A stretch of DNA of 64,000 nt from Delphinus delphis. Lineage: Eukaryota > Chordata > Mammalia > Artiodactyla > Delphinidae. How positions within the stretch are numbered: position 1 is the first letter of the stretch; the number at the start of each line of letters is the position of its first letter. The translations under genes were made by a program, and so were the position numbers. The notes below the pieces were generated by a model. The model searched no databases and had not been told where the DNA came from. It was given only the letters and a program-made list of their open reading frames with translations. The stretch lies in assembly GCF_949987515.2 (NCBI RefSeq), contig NC_082694.2:66834080-66898079 (forward strand), in the 5' to 3' direction. This document shows positions 1 to 10,999 of this stretch, one piece after another.

Positions 1-57
1 GAGCCTGTGCTCCGCAATGGGAGAGGCCCGCGTACCGCCAAAAAAAAAAAAAAAAAA
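1..57 (+). mobile_element. CHR-2 SINE, 3' end only
   Basis: This is the last part of a cetacean tRNA-derived SINE, cut by the window start. It ends with the typical GAGGCCCGCGTACCGC followed by an A-rich tail of about 18 bases. The head with the A and B boxes lies outside the window. Confidence 0.85.
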
Positions 58-234
58 GTGCTCCAGAGCTACTACAACATACTGAAAGAAGCATACATGA
101 TTTCTTTTGGGTAAATCACAGCGTGTTTCAAGACCACCGGTGCCCATGTGCCTCTGAGTTCTGAACTAGGTTCAGTGACTGGAGCAGCACAACACCTGAA
201 AGTTCTACATGTGATAAAACCTGTGCTTATTTTT

Positions 235-445
235 ATTTATTTATTTATTTTTTGCAGTACATGGGCCTCTAACTGTTGCGGCCTCTCCCGTTGCGGAGCA
301 CAGGCTCCGGACGTGCATGCTCAGCGGCCATGGCTCAAGGGCCCAGCCGTTCCACGGCATGTGGGAACTTCCCAGACCGGGGCACGAACCCGTGTCCCCT
401 GCATTGGCAGGTGGACTCCCAACCACTGCGCCACCAGGGAAGCCC
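235..445 (-). mobile_element. CHR-2 SINE with target-site duplication
   Basis: A complete reverse-oriented CHR-2 SINE. Read on the plus strand it starts with a T-rich tail and ends with the complement of the GGGCTTCCCTGGTGG head. A 17-bp direct repeat (AAACCTGTGCTTATTTT) flanks it at 217-233 and 446-462, as expected for L1-mediated insertion. Open frames on both strands here come from the SINE's GC-rich body and are not genes. Confidence 0.93.
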
Positions 446-462
446 AAACCTGTGCTTATTTT

Positions 463-1206
463 GATTGAACAAATGGCAAAATCCATTAAAAAATAGGTGC
501 TACAGAGATGGTAATTTGTAACAGTTGAGAATTAGCCCAGAAGTTGCCATATTGTATCTAGAGGTTTATATTTCTTTGAATCCTGCTTTGAATTGTATCA
601 TTTCTTAAATAAGAAAATGTAAGTTAATATAGTTGTGTTAACATTGGTCATTAGCTAATACATAAGTTCATTTTTTATAGAAAAAAAATTGATTGAACTG
701 TGTGCTCAATGCCTCCAGGCCCAAGGCTCCATACCCAGGAATAGCCATGATAATTGGGACATTGATGTGTATGACCAGAACCCGAGGCATCAACGTTTAT
801 TGGTCAGCAGCTAGCTGAGTCACAGATATTGTCTGAATCTCCAAGAGGTGATAAACCACCAGTGAGTCCTCTTCTCACAGTCATCTTTATGGATGTGTCT
901 CTATTCAAATGAATGGTGGAGAAAAAGGTACCCAGAAGGCTTTATGACTACCTGACCTGACATCCTCATGTGCCAGAGGTTTTCCCTTTAGCCATTTTAA
1001 GCTCCCTGTGAAATCTAAACATAAGGATATTTCTTTCTTTTGAAATAAAGGTCTTTGAACATAGCAGCTCTTCCAGTAAGCCTGAGAAGAGATTAGCTGG
1101 CTGAGTTCTAAATTAAATGAAGCTACCAGAGAATGAGACAACAGAAACAGTAACAAACAGGAAGGATTTGTGTGCAGTGGAAGATGCAACATAACGGGTT
1201 GTCAAA
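463..1206. other. Unique stretch, no feature recognised
   Basis: No repeat family, splice-flanked exon or RNA gene was recognised. The 95-codon minus-strand frame at 905-1192 has no recognisable domain. The last bases (about 1193-1210) weakly resemble the end of a MER5A transposon, as discussed in the findings. Confidence 0.5.
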
Positions 1207-1600
1207 ACCTTTTCTTTTTCTTTTTTTTTTAACATCTTTATTGGAGTATAATTGCTTTACAATGGTGTGTTAGTTTCTGCTTTATAACAAAGTGAATCAG
1301 CTATACATATACATATATCCCCATATCTCCTCCCTCTTGCGTCTCCCTCCCACCCTCCCTATCCCATCACTCTAGGTGATCACAAAGCACCGAGCTGATA
1401 TCTCTGTGCTTTACGGCTGCTTCCCACTAGCTATCGTTTTTACATTTGGTAGTATATATAAGTCCATGCCACTCTTTCATTTCATCCCAGCTTACACTTC
1501 CCCCTCCCCGTGTCCTCAAGTCCATTCTCTACGTCTACGTCTTTACTCCTGTCCTGCTCCTAGGCTCTTCAGAACCTTTTTTTTTTAAAGGTTCCATATA

Positions 1601-4600
1601 TATGTGTTAGCATATGGTATTTGTTTTTCTCTTTCTGACTTACTTCACTCTGTATGACAGACTCTAGGTCCATCCACCTCACGACAAATAACTCAATTTC
1701 GTTTCATTTTATGGCTGAGTAATATTCCATTGTATATATGTGCCACATCTTCTTTATCCATTCATCTGTCAATGGACACGTAGGTTGCTTCCATTCCCTG
1801 GCTATTGTAAATAGAGCTGCAGTGAACATTGTGGTATGTGACTCTTATAGAATTATGGTTTTCTCAGGGTATATGCCCAGTAGTGGGATTGCTGGGTCAT
1901 ATGGTAGTTCTATTTGTAGTTTTTAAAGGAGCCTCCATACTGTTCTCCATAGTGGCTGTATCAATTTACATTCCCACCACCAGTGCAAGAGGGTTCCCTT
2001 TTCTCCACACCCTCTCCAGCATTTATTGTTTGTAGATTTTTTGATGATGGCCATTCTGACTGGTGTGAGATGATATCTCATTGTAGTTTTGATTTGCATT
2101 TCTCTAATGATTAATGATGTTGAGCATTCTTTCATGTGTTTGTTGGCAATCTGTATATCTTCTTAGGAGAAATGTCTATTTAGGTCTTCTGCCCATTTTT
2201 GGATTGGGTTGTTGTTTTTTTGATATTGACCTGCATGAGTTGCTTGTATGTTTTGGAGATTAATCCTTTGCCAGTTGCTTCATTTGCAAAAATTTTCTCC
2301 CATTCTGAGGGTTGTCTTTTGGTCTTGTTTATGGTTTCCTTTGCTGTGCAAAAGCTTTGAAGTTTCATTAGGCCCCATTTGTTTATTTATGTTGTTATTT
2401 CCATTTCTCTAGGAGGTGAGTCAATAAGGATCTTGCTGTGATTTATGTCATAGAGTGTTGTGCCTATGTTTTCCTCTAAGAGTTTGATAGTGTGTGGCCT
2501 TACATTTAGGTCTTTAATCCATTTTGAGTTTATTTCTGTGTATGGTGTTAGGGAGTGTTCTAATTTCATTCTTTGACAAGTAGCTGTCCAGTTTGCCCAG
2601 CACCACTAATTGAAGAGGATGTCTTCTCTCCACTGTGTATTCTTTCCTCCTTTATCAACGATAACGTGACCATATGTGGGTGGGTTTATCTCTGGGCTTT
2701 CTATCCTGTTTCATTGATCTATATTTCTGTGTTTGTGCCAGTACCATACTGTCTTGATTACTGTAGCTTTGTAGTATACTCTGAAGTCAGGGAGCCTGAT
2801 TCCTCTGGCTCCATTTTTCTTTCTCAAGATTACTTTGGCTGTTTGGGGTCTTTTGTGTTTCCTTACAAATTGTGAAATATTTTGTTCTAGATTTGTGAAA
2901 AATGCCAGTGGTAGTTTGATAGGGATTGCATTGAATCTGTTGATTGCTTTGGGTAGTAGAGTCATTTTCACAATGTTGATTCTTCCAATCCAAGAACATG
3001 GTATATCTCTCCATCTATTTGTGTCATCTCTAATTTCTTTCATCAGTGTCTTATAATTTTCTGCATACAGGTCTTTTGTCTCTGTAGGTAGGTTTATTCC
3101 TAGATATTTTATTCTTTTTGTTGCAATGGTAAAGGGGAGTGTTTTCTTAATTTCAATTTCAGACTTTTCATCAGTAGTGTATAGGAATGCAAGAGATTTC
3201 TGTGCATTAATCTTGTATCCTGCTACTTAACCAAATTCATTGATTAGCTCTAGTAGTTTTCTGGTAGCATCTTTAGGATCCTCTATGTATAGTATCATGT
3301 CATCCGCAAACACTGACAGCTTTACTTCTTCTTTTCCAATTTGGATTCCTTTTATTTATTTTTCTTCTCTGATTGCTGTGGCTAAAACTTCCACAACTAT
3401 GTTGAATAATAGTGGTGAGAGTGGACAACCTTGTCTTATTCCTGATCTTAGTGGAAATTGTTTCAGTTTTTCACCATTGAGGATGATGTTGGCTGTGGGT
3501 TTGTCATATATAGCCTTTGTTATGTTGAGGAAAGTTCCCTCTGTGCCTACTTTCTGGAGGGTTTTTTATCATAAATGGGTGTTGAATTTTGTCGAAAGCT
3601 TTCTCTGCATCTATTGAGATGATCATATGCTTTCTCTCCTTCAATTTGTTAATATGGTGTATCACGATTGATTTGCGTATATTGGAGAATCGTTGCATTC
3701 CTCGGATAAACTGCACTTGATCATAATGTATGATCCTTTTAATGTGCTGTTGGATTCTGTTTGCTAGTATTTTGTTGAGGATTTTTGCATCTATGTTCAT
3801 CAGTGATATTGGCCTGTAGTTTTCTTTCTTTGTGACATCTTTGTCTGGTTTTGGTATCAGAGTGATGGTGGCTTCGTAGAATGAGTTTGGGAGAGTTCCT
3901 CCCCCTGGTATAGTTTGGAAGAGTTTGAGAAGGACAGGTGTTAGCTCTTCTCTAAATGTTTGATAGAATTGACCTGTGAAGCTATCTGGCCCTGGTCTTT
4001 TGTTTGTTGGAAGATTTTTAATCACAGTTTCAATTTCAGTGCTTGTGACTGGTCTTTTCATATTTTCTATTTCCTCCTGGTTCAGTCTCAGAAGGTTGTG
4101 CATTTCTAAGAATTTGTCCATTTCTTCCAGGTTGTCCATTTTATTGGCATATAGTTGCTTGTATTAATCTCTCATGATCCTTTGTATTTCTGCAATGTCA
4201 GGTGTTACTTCCCCTTTTTCATTTCTAATTCTATTGATTTTAGTCTTCTCCCTTTTTTTCTTGATGAGTCTGGCTAATGGTTTATCAATTTTGTTTATTT
4301 TCTCAAAGAACCAGCTTTTGTTTTATTGATCTTTGCTATTGTTTCCTTCATTTCTTTTTCATTTATTTCTGATCTGATCTTTATGGTTTCTTTCCTTCTG
4401 CTAACTTTGGGGTTTTTTTGTTCTTCTTTCTCTAATTGCTTTAGGTGTAAGGTTAGGTTATTTGAGATGTTTCTTGTTTCTTAAGGTAGGCTTGTATAGC
4501 TATAAACTTCCCTTTTAGAACTGCTTTTGCTGCATCCCATAGGTTTTGGGTCGTCGTGTCTCCATTGTCATTTGTTTCTAGGGTTTTGTTTTGTTTTGTT

Positions 4601-5624
4601 TTGTTTTTTGCGGTATGCAGGCCTCTCACTATTGTGGCCTCTTCCGTTGCAGAGCACAGGCTCCAGACACGCAGGCTCAGTGGCCATGGCTCACGGGCCC
4701 AGCTGCTCCGAGGTGTGTGGGATCTTCCCAGACCGGGGCATGAACCCATGTCCCCTGCATCGGTAGGTGGACTCTCAACCACTGTGCCACCAGGGAAGCC
4801 CTGTTTCTAGGTATTTTTTGATTTCCTCTTTGATTTCTTCAGTGATCTCTTGGTTATTAAGTAGTGTGTTTTTTAGCCTCCATGTGTTTGTATTTCTTAC
4901 AGATATTTTCCTGTAATTGATATCTAGTCTCATAGCATTGTGGTTGGAAAAGATACTTGATCTGATTTCAATTTTCTGAATTTTACCAAGGCTTGATTTG
5001 TGACCCAAGATATGATCTATCCTGGAGAATGTTCCATGAGCACTTGAGAAGAATGTGTATTCTGTTGTTTTTGGATGGAATGTCCTATAAATATCAAGTA
5101 AATCCATCTTGTTTAATGTATCATTTAAAGCTGTGTTTTCCTATTTATTTTCATTTTGGATGATCTGTCCAATGGTGAAAGTGGGGGGTTAAAGTCCCCT
5201 ACTATGAATGTGTTACTGTTGATTTCCTCTTTTATGCCTGTTAGTATTTGCCTTATGTATTGAGGTGTTCCTATGTTGGGTGCATAATATTTACAATTGT
5301 TACATCTTCTTCTTGGATTGATCCCTTGATCATTATGTAGTGTCCTTCTTTGTCTCTTGTAATAGTCTTTGTTTTAAAGTCTATTTTGTCTGATATGAGT
5401 ATTGCTACTCCAGCTTTCTTTTGGTTTCCATTTGCATGGAATATCTTTTTCCATCCCCTCACTTTCAGTCTGTATGTGTCCCTAGGTTTGAAGTGGGTCT
5501 CTTGTAGACAGCATATATATGGGTCTTGTTTTTGTATCCATTTAGCGAGCCTGTGTCTTTTGGTTGGAGCATTTAATCCGTTCACATTTAAGGGAATTAT
5601 CGATATGCATGTTCCTATTACCAT
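1601..5624 (-). pseudogene. L1-A ORF2 remnant (endonuclease + reverse transcriptase)
   Basis: Degenerate L1 ORF2. The N-terminal frame at 5271-5624 gives the AP-like endonuclease: it has the NVNGLN motif and the QETH motif with its catalytic glutamate, then stops. The frame at 4775-5107 carries the SRIDHILGHK motif with the catalytic Asp-His pair. Reverse-transcriptase segments lie at 3504-4139 ([18 protein letters not shown] and [12 protein letters not shown]). The FADD active-site box is readable at 3299-3310 but in a different broken frame. The C-terminal Cys/His-like segment ([18 protein letters not shown]) is at 1923-2135. A SINE splits the frame at 4583-4801. In the family ORF2p nicks DNA and reverse-transcribes L1 RNA at the nick. 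This copy cannot make the full protein. Confidence 0.9.
4583..4801 (-). mobile_element. CHR-2 SINE inserted in L1-A ORF2
   Basis: A reverse-oriented CHR-2 SINE with tail complement (TTTTG)n and head complement at about 4788-4801. Short flanking repeats (TGTTTCTAGG) at about 4573-4582 and 4802-4811 mark the duplicated target. It postdates L1-A. Confidence 0.92.
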
Positions 5625-5706
5625 TTTTTTAATTGTTTGGGGTTCGTTTTTGTAGGTCCTTTTTTTCTCTTGTGTTTCCCACTTAGAGAAGTTCCTTTAG
5701 CATTTC

Positions 5707-6610
5707 TCATAGAGCTGGTTTGGTGGTGCTGAATTCTCTTAGCTTTTGCTTGTCTATAAAGCTTTTGACTTCTCTGTCAAATCTGAATGATTTCCTTGCT
5801 GGGTAGAGTAATCTTGGTTGTAGGTTTTTCTCTTTCATCACTTTAAATATATCCAGCCACTCCCTTCTGGTTTGCAGAGTTTCTGCTGAGAAATCAGCTG
5901 TTAACCTCATTGGGATTCCCTTATGTGTTAACTTGTTGTTTTTCCCTTGCTGCTTTTAATATTTATTCTTTGTATTTAATTTTTGATAGTTTGATTAATA
6001 TGTGTCTTGGGGTGTTTCTTCTTGGATTTATCCTGTATGGGACTCTGTGCTTCCTGGACTTGACCAACTATTTCCTTTCCCATATTAAGGAAGTTTTCAA
6101 CTATAATCTCTTCAAATATTTTCTCAGTGCCTTTCTTTTTCTCTTCTTCTTCTGGGACCCCTATAATTTGAATGTTGGTGCGTTTAATGTTGTCCCAGAG
6201 GTCTCTTAGACTGTCTTCTATTCTTTTTATTCTTTTTTCTTCATTCTGCTCTGCAGTAGTTATTTCCACTATTTTATCTTCCAGGTCACTTATGCATTCT
6301 TCTGCCTCAGTTATTCTCTATTGATCCCTTCTAGATAATTTTTAATTTCATTTATTGTGTTGTTTATCTCTGTTTATTTGCTCTTTAGTTCTTCTAGGTC
6401 CTTGTTAAACTTTTCTTGTATTTTCTCTATTCTGTTTCCAAGATTTTGGATCATCTTTACTATCATTATTCTGAATTCTTTTTCAGGTAGACTGCCTATT
6501 TCCTCTTCATTTGTTAGGTCTGGTGGGTTTTTTCCTTGCTCCTTCATCTGCTGTGTGTTTCTCTGTCTTCTTATTTTGCTTAACTGACGTGTTTGGGGTC
6601 TCCTCCTCAC
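5707..6610 (-). pseudogene. L1-A ORF1 remnant (RNA-binding chaperone)
   Basis: L1 ORF1 in three broken frames. The N-terminal part (6374-6610) starts MRRRPQTRQLSKIRRQ and is rich in E, K, Q and L, as expected for the trimerising coiled coil. The middle frame (5976-6269) carries the RRM region with LRDLWDNIKRTNIQIIGVPE. The C-terminal frame (5707-5910) carries RLTADFSAETLQTRREW, the nucleic-acid-binding C-terminal domain. The total of about 300 codons matches the family. ORF1p coats L1 RNA as trimers. Frameshifts between the three frames inactivate it. Confidence 0.9.
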
Positions 6611-6619
6611 AGGCTGCAG

Positions 6620-8526
6620 GTTCGTAGTTTCCTTTGTTTTTGGTTTCTGTCCGCAGTGGCTAAGGTTGGCTCAGTGGGTTGTGTAGGCTTCCTGGTGGAG
6701 GGGACTATTGCCTGTGTTCTGGTAGATGAGGCTGGATCTTGTCTTTCTGGTGGACAGGTCCATGTCTAGTGGTGCGTTTTGGGGTGTCTATGGCCTTATT
6801 ATGATTTTAGACAGCCTGTCTGCTAATGGGTGGGGTTGTGTTCATGTCTTGCTAGTAGTTTGTCATAGGGTGTCCAGCACTGTAGCTTGCTGATCGTTGA
6901 GTGGAGCTGGGTCTTGGCGATGAGATGGAGATCCCTGGGAGATTTTCACTGTTTGATATTACGTTGGGCTAGGAGGTCTCTTGTGGACCCGTGTCCTGAA
7001 CTTGGCTCTCCCACCTCAGTGGCACAGCCCTGACTCTGGCTGGAGCACCAAGGGCCTGTCCTCCACACGGCTCAGAATAAAAGGGAGAAAAGAAAGAGGA
7101 AGATAAAATAAAGTTATTAAAATAAAAAATAGAAAATAATTATTAAGAAAAATACTTTTCTTAAGTAATAAAGAAAAAAGAAACGCACAGATGGAACCCT
7201 AGGACAAATGGTAAAAGCAAAGGTATACAGACAAATTCACACACAGGAGCATACACATACACACTCACAAAAAGAAAAAGGGAAAAAAAAAATATATATA
7301 TATATATCGTTGCTCCCAAAGTCCACCTCCTCAATTTGGGATGACTCGTTGTCTATTCAGGTAGTGCACAGATGCAGGGTACATCAAGTTGATTGTGGAG
7401 ATTTAATCCACTGCTCCTGAGGCTGCTGGGAGAGATTTCCCTTCTCTTCTTTGTTCGCATGGCTCCTGGGGTTTAGCTCTGGATTTGGACCTGCCTGTGT
7501 GTGTAGGTTGCCTGAGGGCGTCTGTTCTTCGCTCAGACAGGAGGGGGTTAAAGGAGCCTCTAATTCAGAGGCTCTGGCTCACTCAGGCTGGGGGGAGGGA
7601 GGGGTACGGATGTGGAACGAGCCTGCGCGGCAGAGGCCGGCGGGACGTTGCACCAGCCTGAGGCGCGCCGTGTGTTCTCCCTGGGAAGTTGTCCCTGGAT
7701 CCTGGGACCCTGGCAGTGGCGGGCTGCACAGGCTCCTGGGAGGGGAGTTGTGGAGAGTGACCTGTGTTCGCACACAGGCCTCTTGGTGGCTGCAGAAGCA
7801 GCCTTAGCGTCTCATGTCCATCTCTGGGGTGCGCACTGATAGCCGCGGCTCGCATCCGTCTCTGGAGCTCCTTTACGCAGCGGTCTTAAACCTCTCTCCT
7901 CGCGCACCAGGAAACAAAGAGGGAAGAAAAAGTCTCTTGCCTCTTCGGCAGCTCCAGACCTTTTCCCGGAATCCCTCCCGGCTAGCCGTGGCGCACTAAC
8001 CCCCTGCAGGCTGTGTTCACGCCGCCAACTCGAGTCCTCTCCCTGCGATCCGACCAAAGCCCGAGCCTCAGCTCGCAGCCCCGCCCGCCCGGGCGGGTGA
8101 GCAGACAAGCCTCTCGGGCTGGTGAGTGCCAGTCGGCACCGATCCTCTGTGCGGGAATTTCTCCGCTTTGCCCACTGCACCCCTGTTGCTGCGCTCTCCT
8201 CCGTGGCTCCGAAGCTTCCGCCCTCCGCCACCTGCAGTCTCCGCCCGCGAAGGGGCTTCCTAGTATGTGGAAACCTTTCCTCCTTCACAGCTCCCTCCCA
8301 CTGGTGCAGAGTCCGTCCCTATTCTTAGTCTCTGTTTATTCTTTTTTCTTTTGCCCTTCCCAGGTACGTGGGGGAGTTTCTTCCCTTTTGGGAGGTCTGA
8401 GGTCTTCTGCCAGCATTCAGTAGGTGTTCTGTAGGAGTTGTTCCACATGTAGATGTATCTCTGATGTATTTGTGGGGGGGGAAGGTGATCTCCACCTCTT
8501 ACTCTTCTGCCATCTTGAAGCTCCTC
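6620..8526 (-). promoter_or_regulatory. L1-A 5' UTR with CpG-rich promoter region
   Basis: The 5' UTR of L1-A runs from ORF1 (about 6611) to the element start (about 8526). The outer part (about 7440-8300) is GC-rich with many surviving CpG dinucleotides. The inner part (about 7080-7310) is A-rich with a short AT run. L1 5' UTRs hold an internal Pol II promoter and often an antisense promoter. That function is inferred from position and composition. Long overlapping frames on both strands at 7450-8420 are composition artefacts. Confidence 0.8.
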
Positions 8527-8893
8527 TCTTCTGCCCATATTTGGATTGGGTTGTTTGTTTTTTTGATATTGACTTGCATGAGCTGCTTGTATATTTTGGA
8601 GATTAATCCTTTGTCAGTTGCTTCATTTGCAATAATTTCTCCCATTCTGAGGGTTGTCTTTTTGTCTTGTTTATGGTTTCCTTTGCTGTGCAAAAGCTTT
8701 TAAGTTTCATTAGGTCCCATTTGTTTATTTTGTTTTTATTTCCATTTCTCTAGGAGGTGGGTCAAAAAGGATCTTGCTGTGACTTATGTCATAGAGTGTT
8801 CTGCCTATGTTTTCCTCTAAGAGTTTGATAGTGTCTGGCCTTACATTTAGGTCTTTAATCCATTTTGAGTTTATTTTTGTGTATAGTGTTATA
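8527..8893 (-). mobile_element. L1 ORF2 fragment joined to the L1-A 5' end
   Basis: This 367-bp stretch repeats, in the same orientation, the part of L1 ORF2 found at about 2185-2565 of L1-A (for example the TTTGGATTGGGTTG stretch and the GTTTTCCTCTAAGAGTTTGATAGTG region). It has neither a 3' tail nor a 5' UTR. It abuts the start of L1-A directly, with no intervening sequence. See findings for possible origins. Confidence 0.88.
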
Positions 8894-9001
8894 TGAAAGG
8901 GTAGTATCTGCATAACTTGGAAATTTGTTAAAAATGCAGAATCCTAGGCCCAACCCCACCCCTGCTGAACCAGAATCTGCATTTTTATAAGATTTCTAGG
9001 G
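8894..9001 (+). mobile_element. MER5A hAT-type DNA transposon, left part
   Basis: The stretch containing GTTAAAAATGCAGAATCC, CAACCCCACCCC and ACCAGAATCTGCATTTT matches the MER5A/MER5B body as I remember it. The 5' terminus is missing here. The 3' terminus appears to continue at 9561-9600 on the other side of an LTR. Confidence 0.7.
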
Positions 9002-9560
9002 TGGCAGTTTAAAAAGTGGGCCCCAAATCTTTGATACTTTCATTGACAGGTGGGGAGTCTATGTTTCCTGTCCTTGAATCTGGGCAGGCTTGTGACTGTT
9101 TTCACCAATAGTTAGTTAGTTATTGCAGAAGTTAGTTAGTTAGTTAGTTATTGCAGAAGTGACCCTGTATGACCTTCGGAGAGTAGGTCAGAAATGGCCC
9201 TGTAGTTTTCTCTGAGATGCTCACTGTGGGAGAAACTAGCTGTCATGTAAGAAATCTGAGCGCCCTCAGATTGTCATGAAAGCATGTTGCTAATCTGTCT
9301 CCCCTAAGCCTAGTCTTCCAGCCACCCTTGCCAAAATGCTGGACATATGAGTGAGGCCACCGTGGAACTGCAGACCAGCCCATCCACCACTGAATACCAC
9401 CAAGTGACTCTAGTTGGTGCCATAGGGAGTGGAAGAGTCAGCTAAACCAAGCCCTGCCTGAATTTCTGAACCACAGAATTCATGAGATATAATAAAATAG
9501 TTGTTGTTTTAAGCCACTACATTTTTGTGGTCATTTGTTACCTAAAATGTATCAGTACCA
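9002..9560 (+). mobile_element. MLT1-type MaLR solo LTR
   Basis: The LTR-like body includes TTGAATCTGGGCAGGC, a CACAGAATTCATGAGATA stretch and AATAAAATAGTTGTTGTTTTAAGCC near its 3' end; this last stretch is a typical MLT1-type polyadenylation region. A short (GTTA)n stretch with a duplicated TTGCAGAAG lies at 9111-9160. No coding region is attached, so this is a solo LTR. The exact subfamily is uncertain. Confidence 0.68.
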
Positions 9561-9600
9561 GATGAACTGTATGCCCAATAAAAATTTGAGAAGCACTAGA
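9561..9600 (+). mobile_element. MER5A right end
   Basis: The stretch ends in TTTGAGAAGCACTAG, which resembles the MER5A 3' terminal inverted repeat. It completes the MER5A body of 8894-9001, which the MLT1 LTR interrupted. Confidence 0.6.
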
Positions 9601-9769
9601 CAAAATGACAACAATAACTCACTCAGGGAGGCATTGAGAGAAATGTCAAATGCTAGGGTGGTTTAAGATGTTCCTGATTTCAAGTGGGAATGCTGTTCTT
9701 TCAGCCCTTCTCTTCTTGTCTTTACTGTGTCAACCACAGCAAGTCTTAAAATAAGACTGAAAACTGACA

Positions 9770-9985
9770 TCTATTAAGTGTCTACACTGCCAAGCATTGA
9801 GCTAAGTAAGTGCTTTACTGTGTTATATCAGCTACTCTTCATGTGACCCTATGAGTGAGGTCTAATTATTCCTATGTTATCAATGATGGAACTGAAGCAA
9901 AAGAGGTTATATAACTTGCTCAAGGTAAACCACCAGGAAGTTAAATGTAGGTCTCTATGATTTGAATTTCCCTTGACTGCACTCG
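9770..9985 (-). mobile_element. MIR SINE (reverse)
   Basis: Reverse-oriented MIR: AGCATTGAGCTAAGTAAGTG, then a short ATGGAACTGAAGC core and AACTTGCTCAAGGT. This order is the complement of the MIR tail, CORE and tRNA-derived parts. Confidence 0.75.
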
Positions 9986-10374
9986 GTTTTCTGTTCATGG
10001 CACATGGTTGAGATGCATTTGCCCTCAGGCCAGACAAGGTACTGTCAGTTAGGGGCACTCTTACTTCCTTCTCTTTCCTCCTGGGAGGAAATGAACATGG
10101 CTGGTACCATAACCTGAGTTTTGAGTTTCATTTTTTTTTATATCCAGTCTCTGATGGAAGGGCTTACAAAGACCAAGATGCAGGTAACTAGAGAGATACA
10201 GGACCGGGGTGCTGCACATATGTGTTGAATTGTTCTTAGGCAACAGGTTCAAATGTAATTAACTGGCCTGAGAGAAAATCCTGTCTCAATCTTCAATGAG
10301 TAAGTAGATCAGAGCCTAGTTTTTAACCCCATTGAGTTGGAGCTTCTCTGTATATATCTTTTGGGAGAGAAATG
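9986..10374. other. Stretch without recognised features
   Basis: No repeat or gene recognised. There is a T-run at 10131-10139. The 63-codon minus-strand frame at 10061-10252 shows no domain. Confidence 0.45.
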
Positions 10375-10700
10375 TATTTCAATTCAGCATCTTCTACTGA
10401 GTGCCACTGTGTGCTTGGTGCAATGCTGGCACTGTTGGGGGTGCCATTACAGTGGTGAAAGAGACTCAGCACCTCCATCAGGACTTCCTCATCATGTACT
10501 AATGAGTATCACTGGGCAGAGGCCAGAGGATAGTTGGCCCAAGATAGGCCTGTGCAGATTTACCAGAGAGAGATGGGGTTAAGAGCATCCAAGGAGGGGC
10601 ATACTTAGAGCAAAGGCCTCAAATAAGGAAAAGGCCAGAGGGATTGGGGAATGGCAAAGAGACCTCAGTGGCTAGAGTTAGTTTCAGGCTTTGCATTGTG
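10375..10700 (-). mobile_element. L2 LINE 3' fragment (reverse)
   Basis: It begins with a stretch resembling the L2 tail complement (CTACTGAGTGCCACTGTGTG, then CATTACAGTGGTGAAAGAGA) and later has L2-like AGAGCAAAGGCCTCAAATAAGG and GGCAAAGAGACC. Diverged and possibly discontinuous. Confidence 0.55.
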
Positions 10701-10893
10701 TGTGTGGATAGGGAGGGGCTAGGATGGGGAACCCCCATCTTGTTGACCTTCCTAACAGGAAAATAAGGGATTCTTAGTTTTTGGTAAAATTCCCTGTCAG
10801 TATCAGCAGTAAGTTTACTTGTTTTTCTGTTTATTACCAAGGAAAAATGTTTGGATATTAGCTGGAACTGCCAGATTCAGCAAATAAAAACAT

Positions 10894-10999
10894 AGGATGC
10901 CCAGTTACATTTGAATTTCGGATAAACATGTTCCATACAATATTTGGGATACACATGTGCTAAAAATTTATCTGAAATGCAAATGTAACTGAGTATCCT
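10894..10999. repeat. Palindromic interspersed repeat with 33-bp arms
   Basis: Left arm 10894-10926 and right arm 10967-10999 are reverse complements at 29 of 33 positions, separated by about 40 bases. The flanking CCAGATTCAGCAAATAAAA matches a common mammalian palindromic repeat, but I cannot name the family with confidence. It resembles a small non-autonomous element with long inverted ends. Confidence 0.7.

Larger units (their letters stand above)
1217..8526 (-). mobile_element. L1-A: near full-length LINE-1
   Basis: A LINE-1 of about 7.3 kb on the minus strand. From its 3' end (low coordinates) it carries an A-tail complement at about 1217-1231, a 3' UTR to about 1600, a broken ORF2 (1601-5624), an intergenic spacer, a broken ORF1 (5707-6610) and a long 5' UTR ending near 8526. 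The 5' end reads GGAGCTTCAAGATGGC on the minus strand, the usual start of a full-length mammalian L1. One CHR-2 SINE lies inside at 4583-4801. I found no convincing TSD, possibly because the 5' flank is itself an L1 fragment. Frameshifts and stops in both ORFs make it non-autonomous now. Retained CpGs in the 5' UTR suggest it is not very old. Confidence 0.93.

Noticed and set aside
7450..8423. Overlapping frames up to 158 codons on both strands around a CpG-rich area, at first suggestive of a gene promoter with a first exon
   Set aside because: The area is the 5' UTR of L1-A: it lies between L1 ORF1 and the natural L1 5' end on the minus strand.
9002..9560. Possible endogenous retrovirus
   Set aside because: Only a solo MLT1-type LTR is present. 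No internal coding region is seen on either side.
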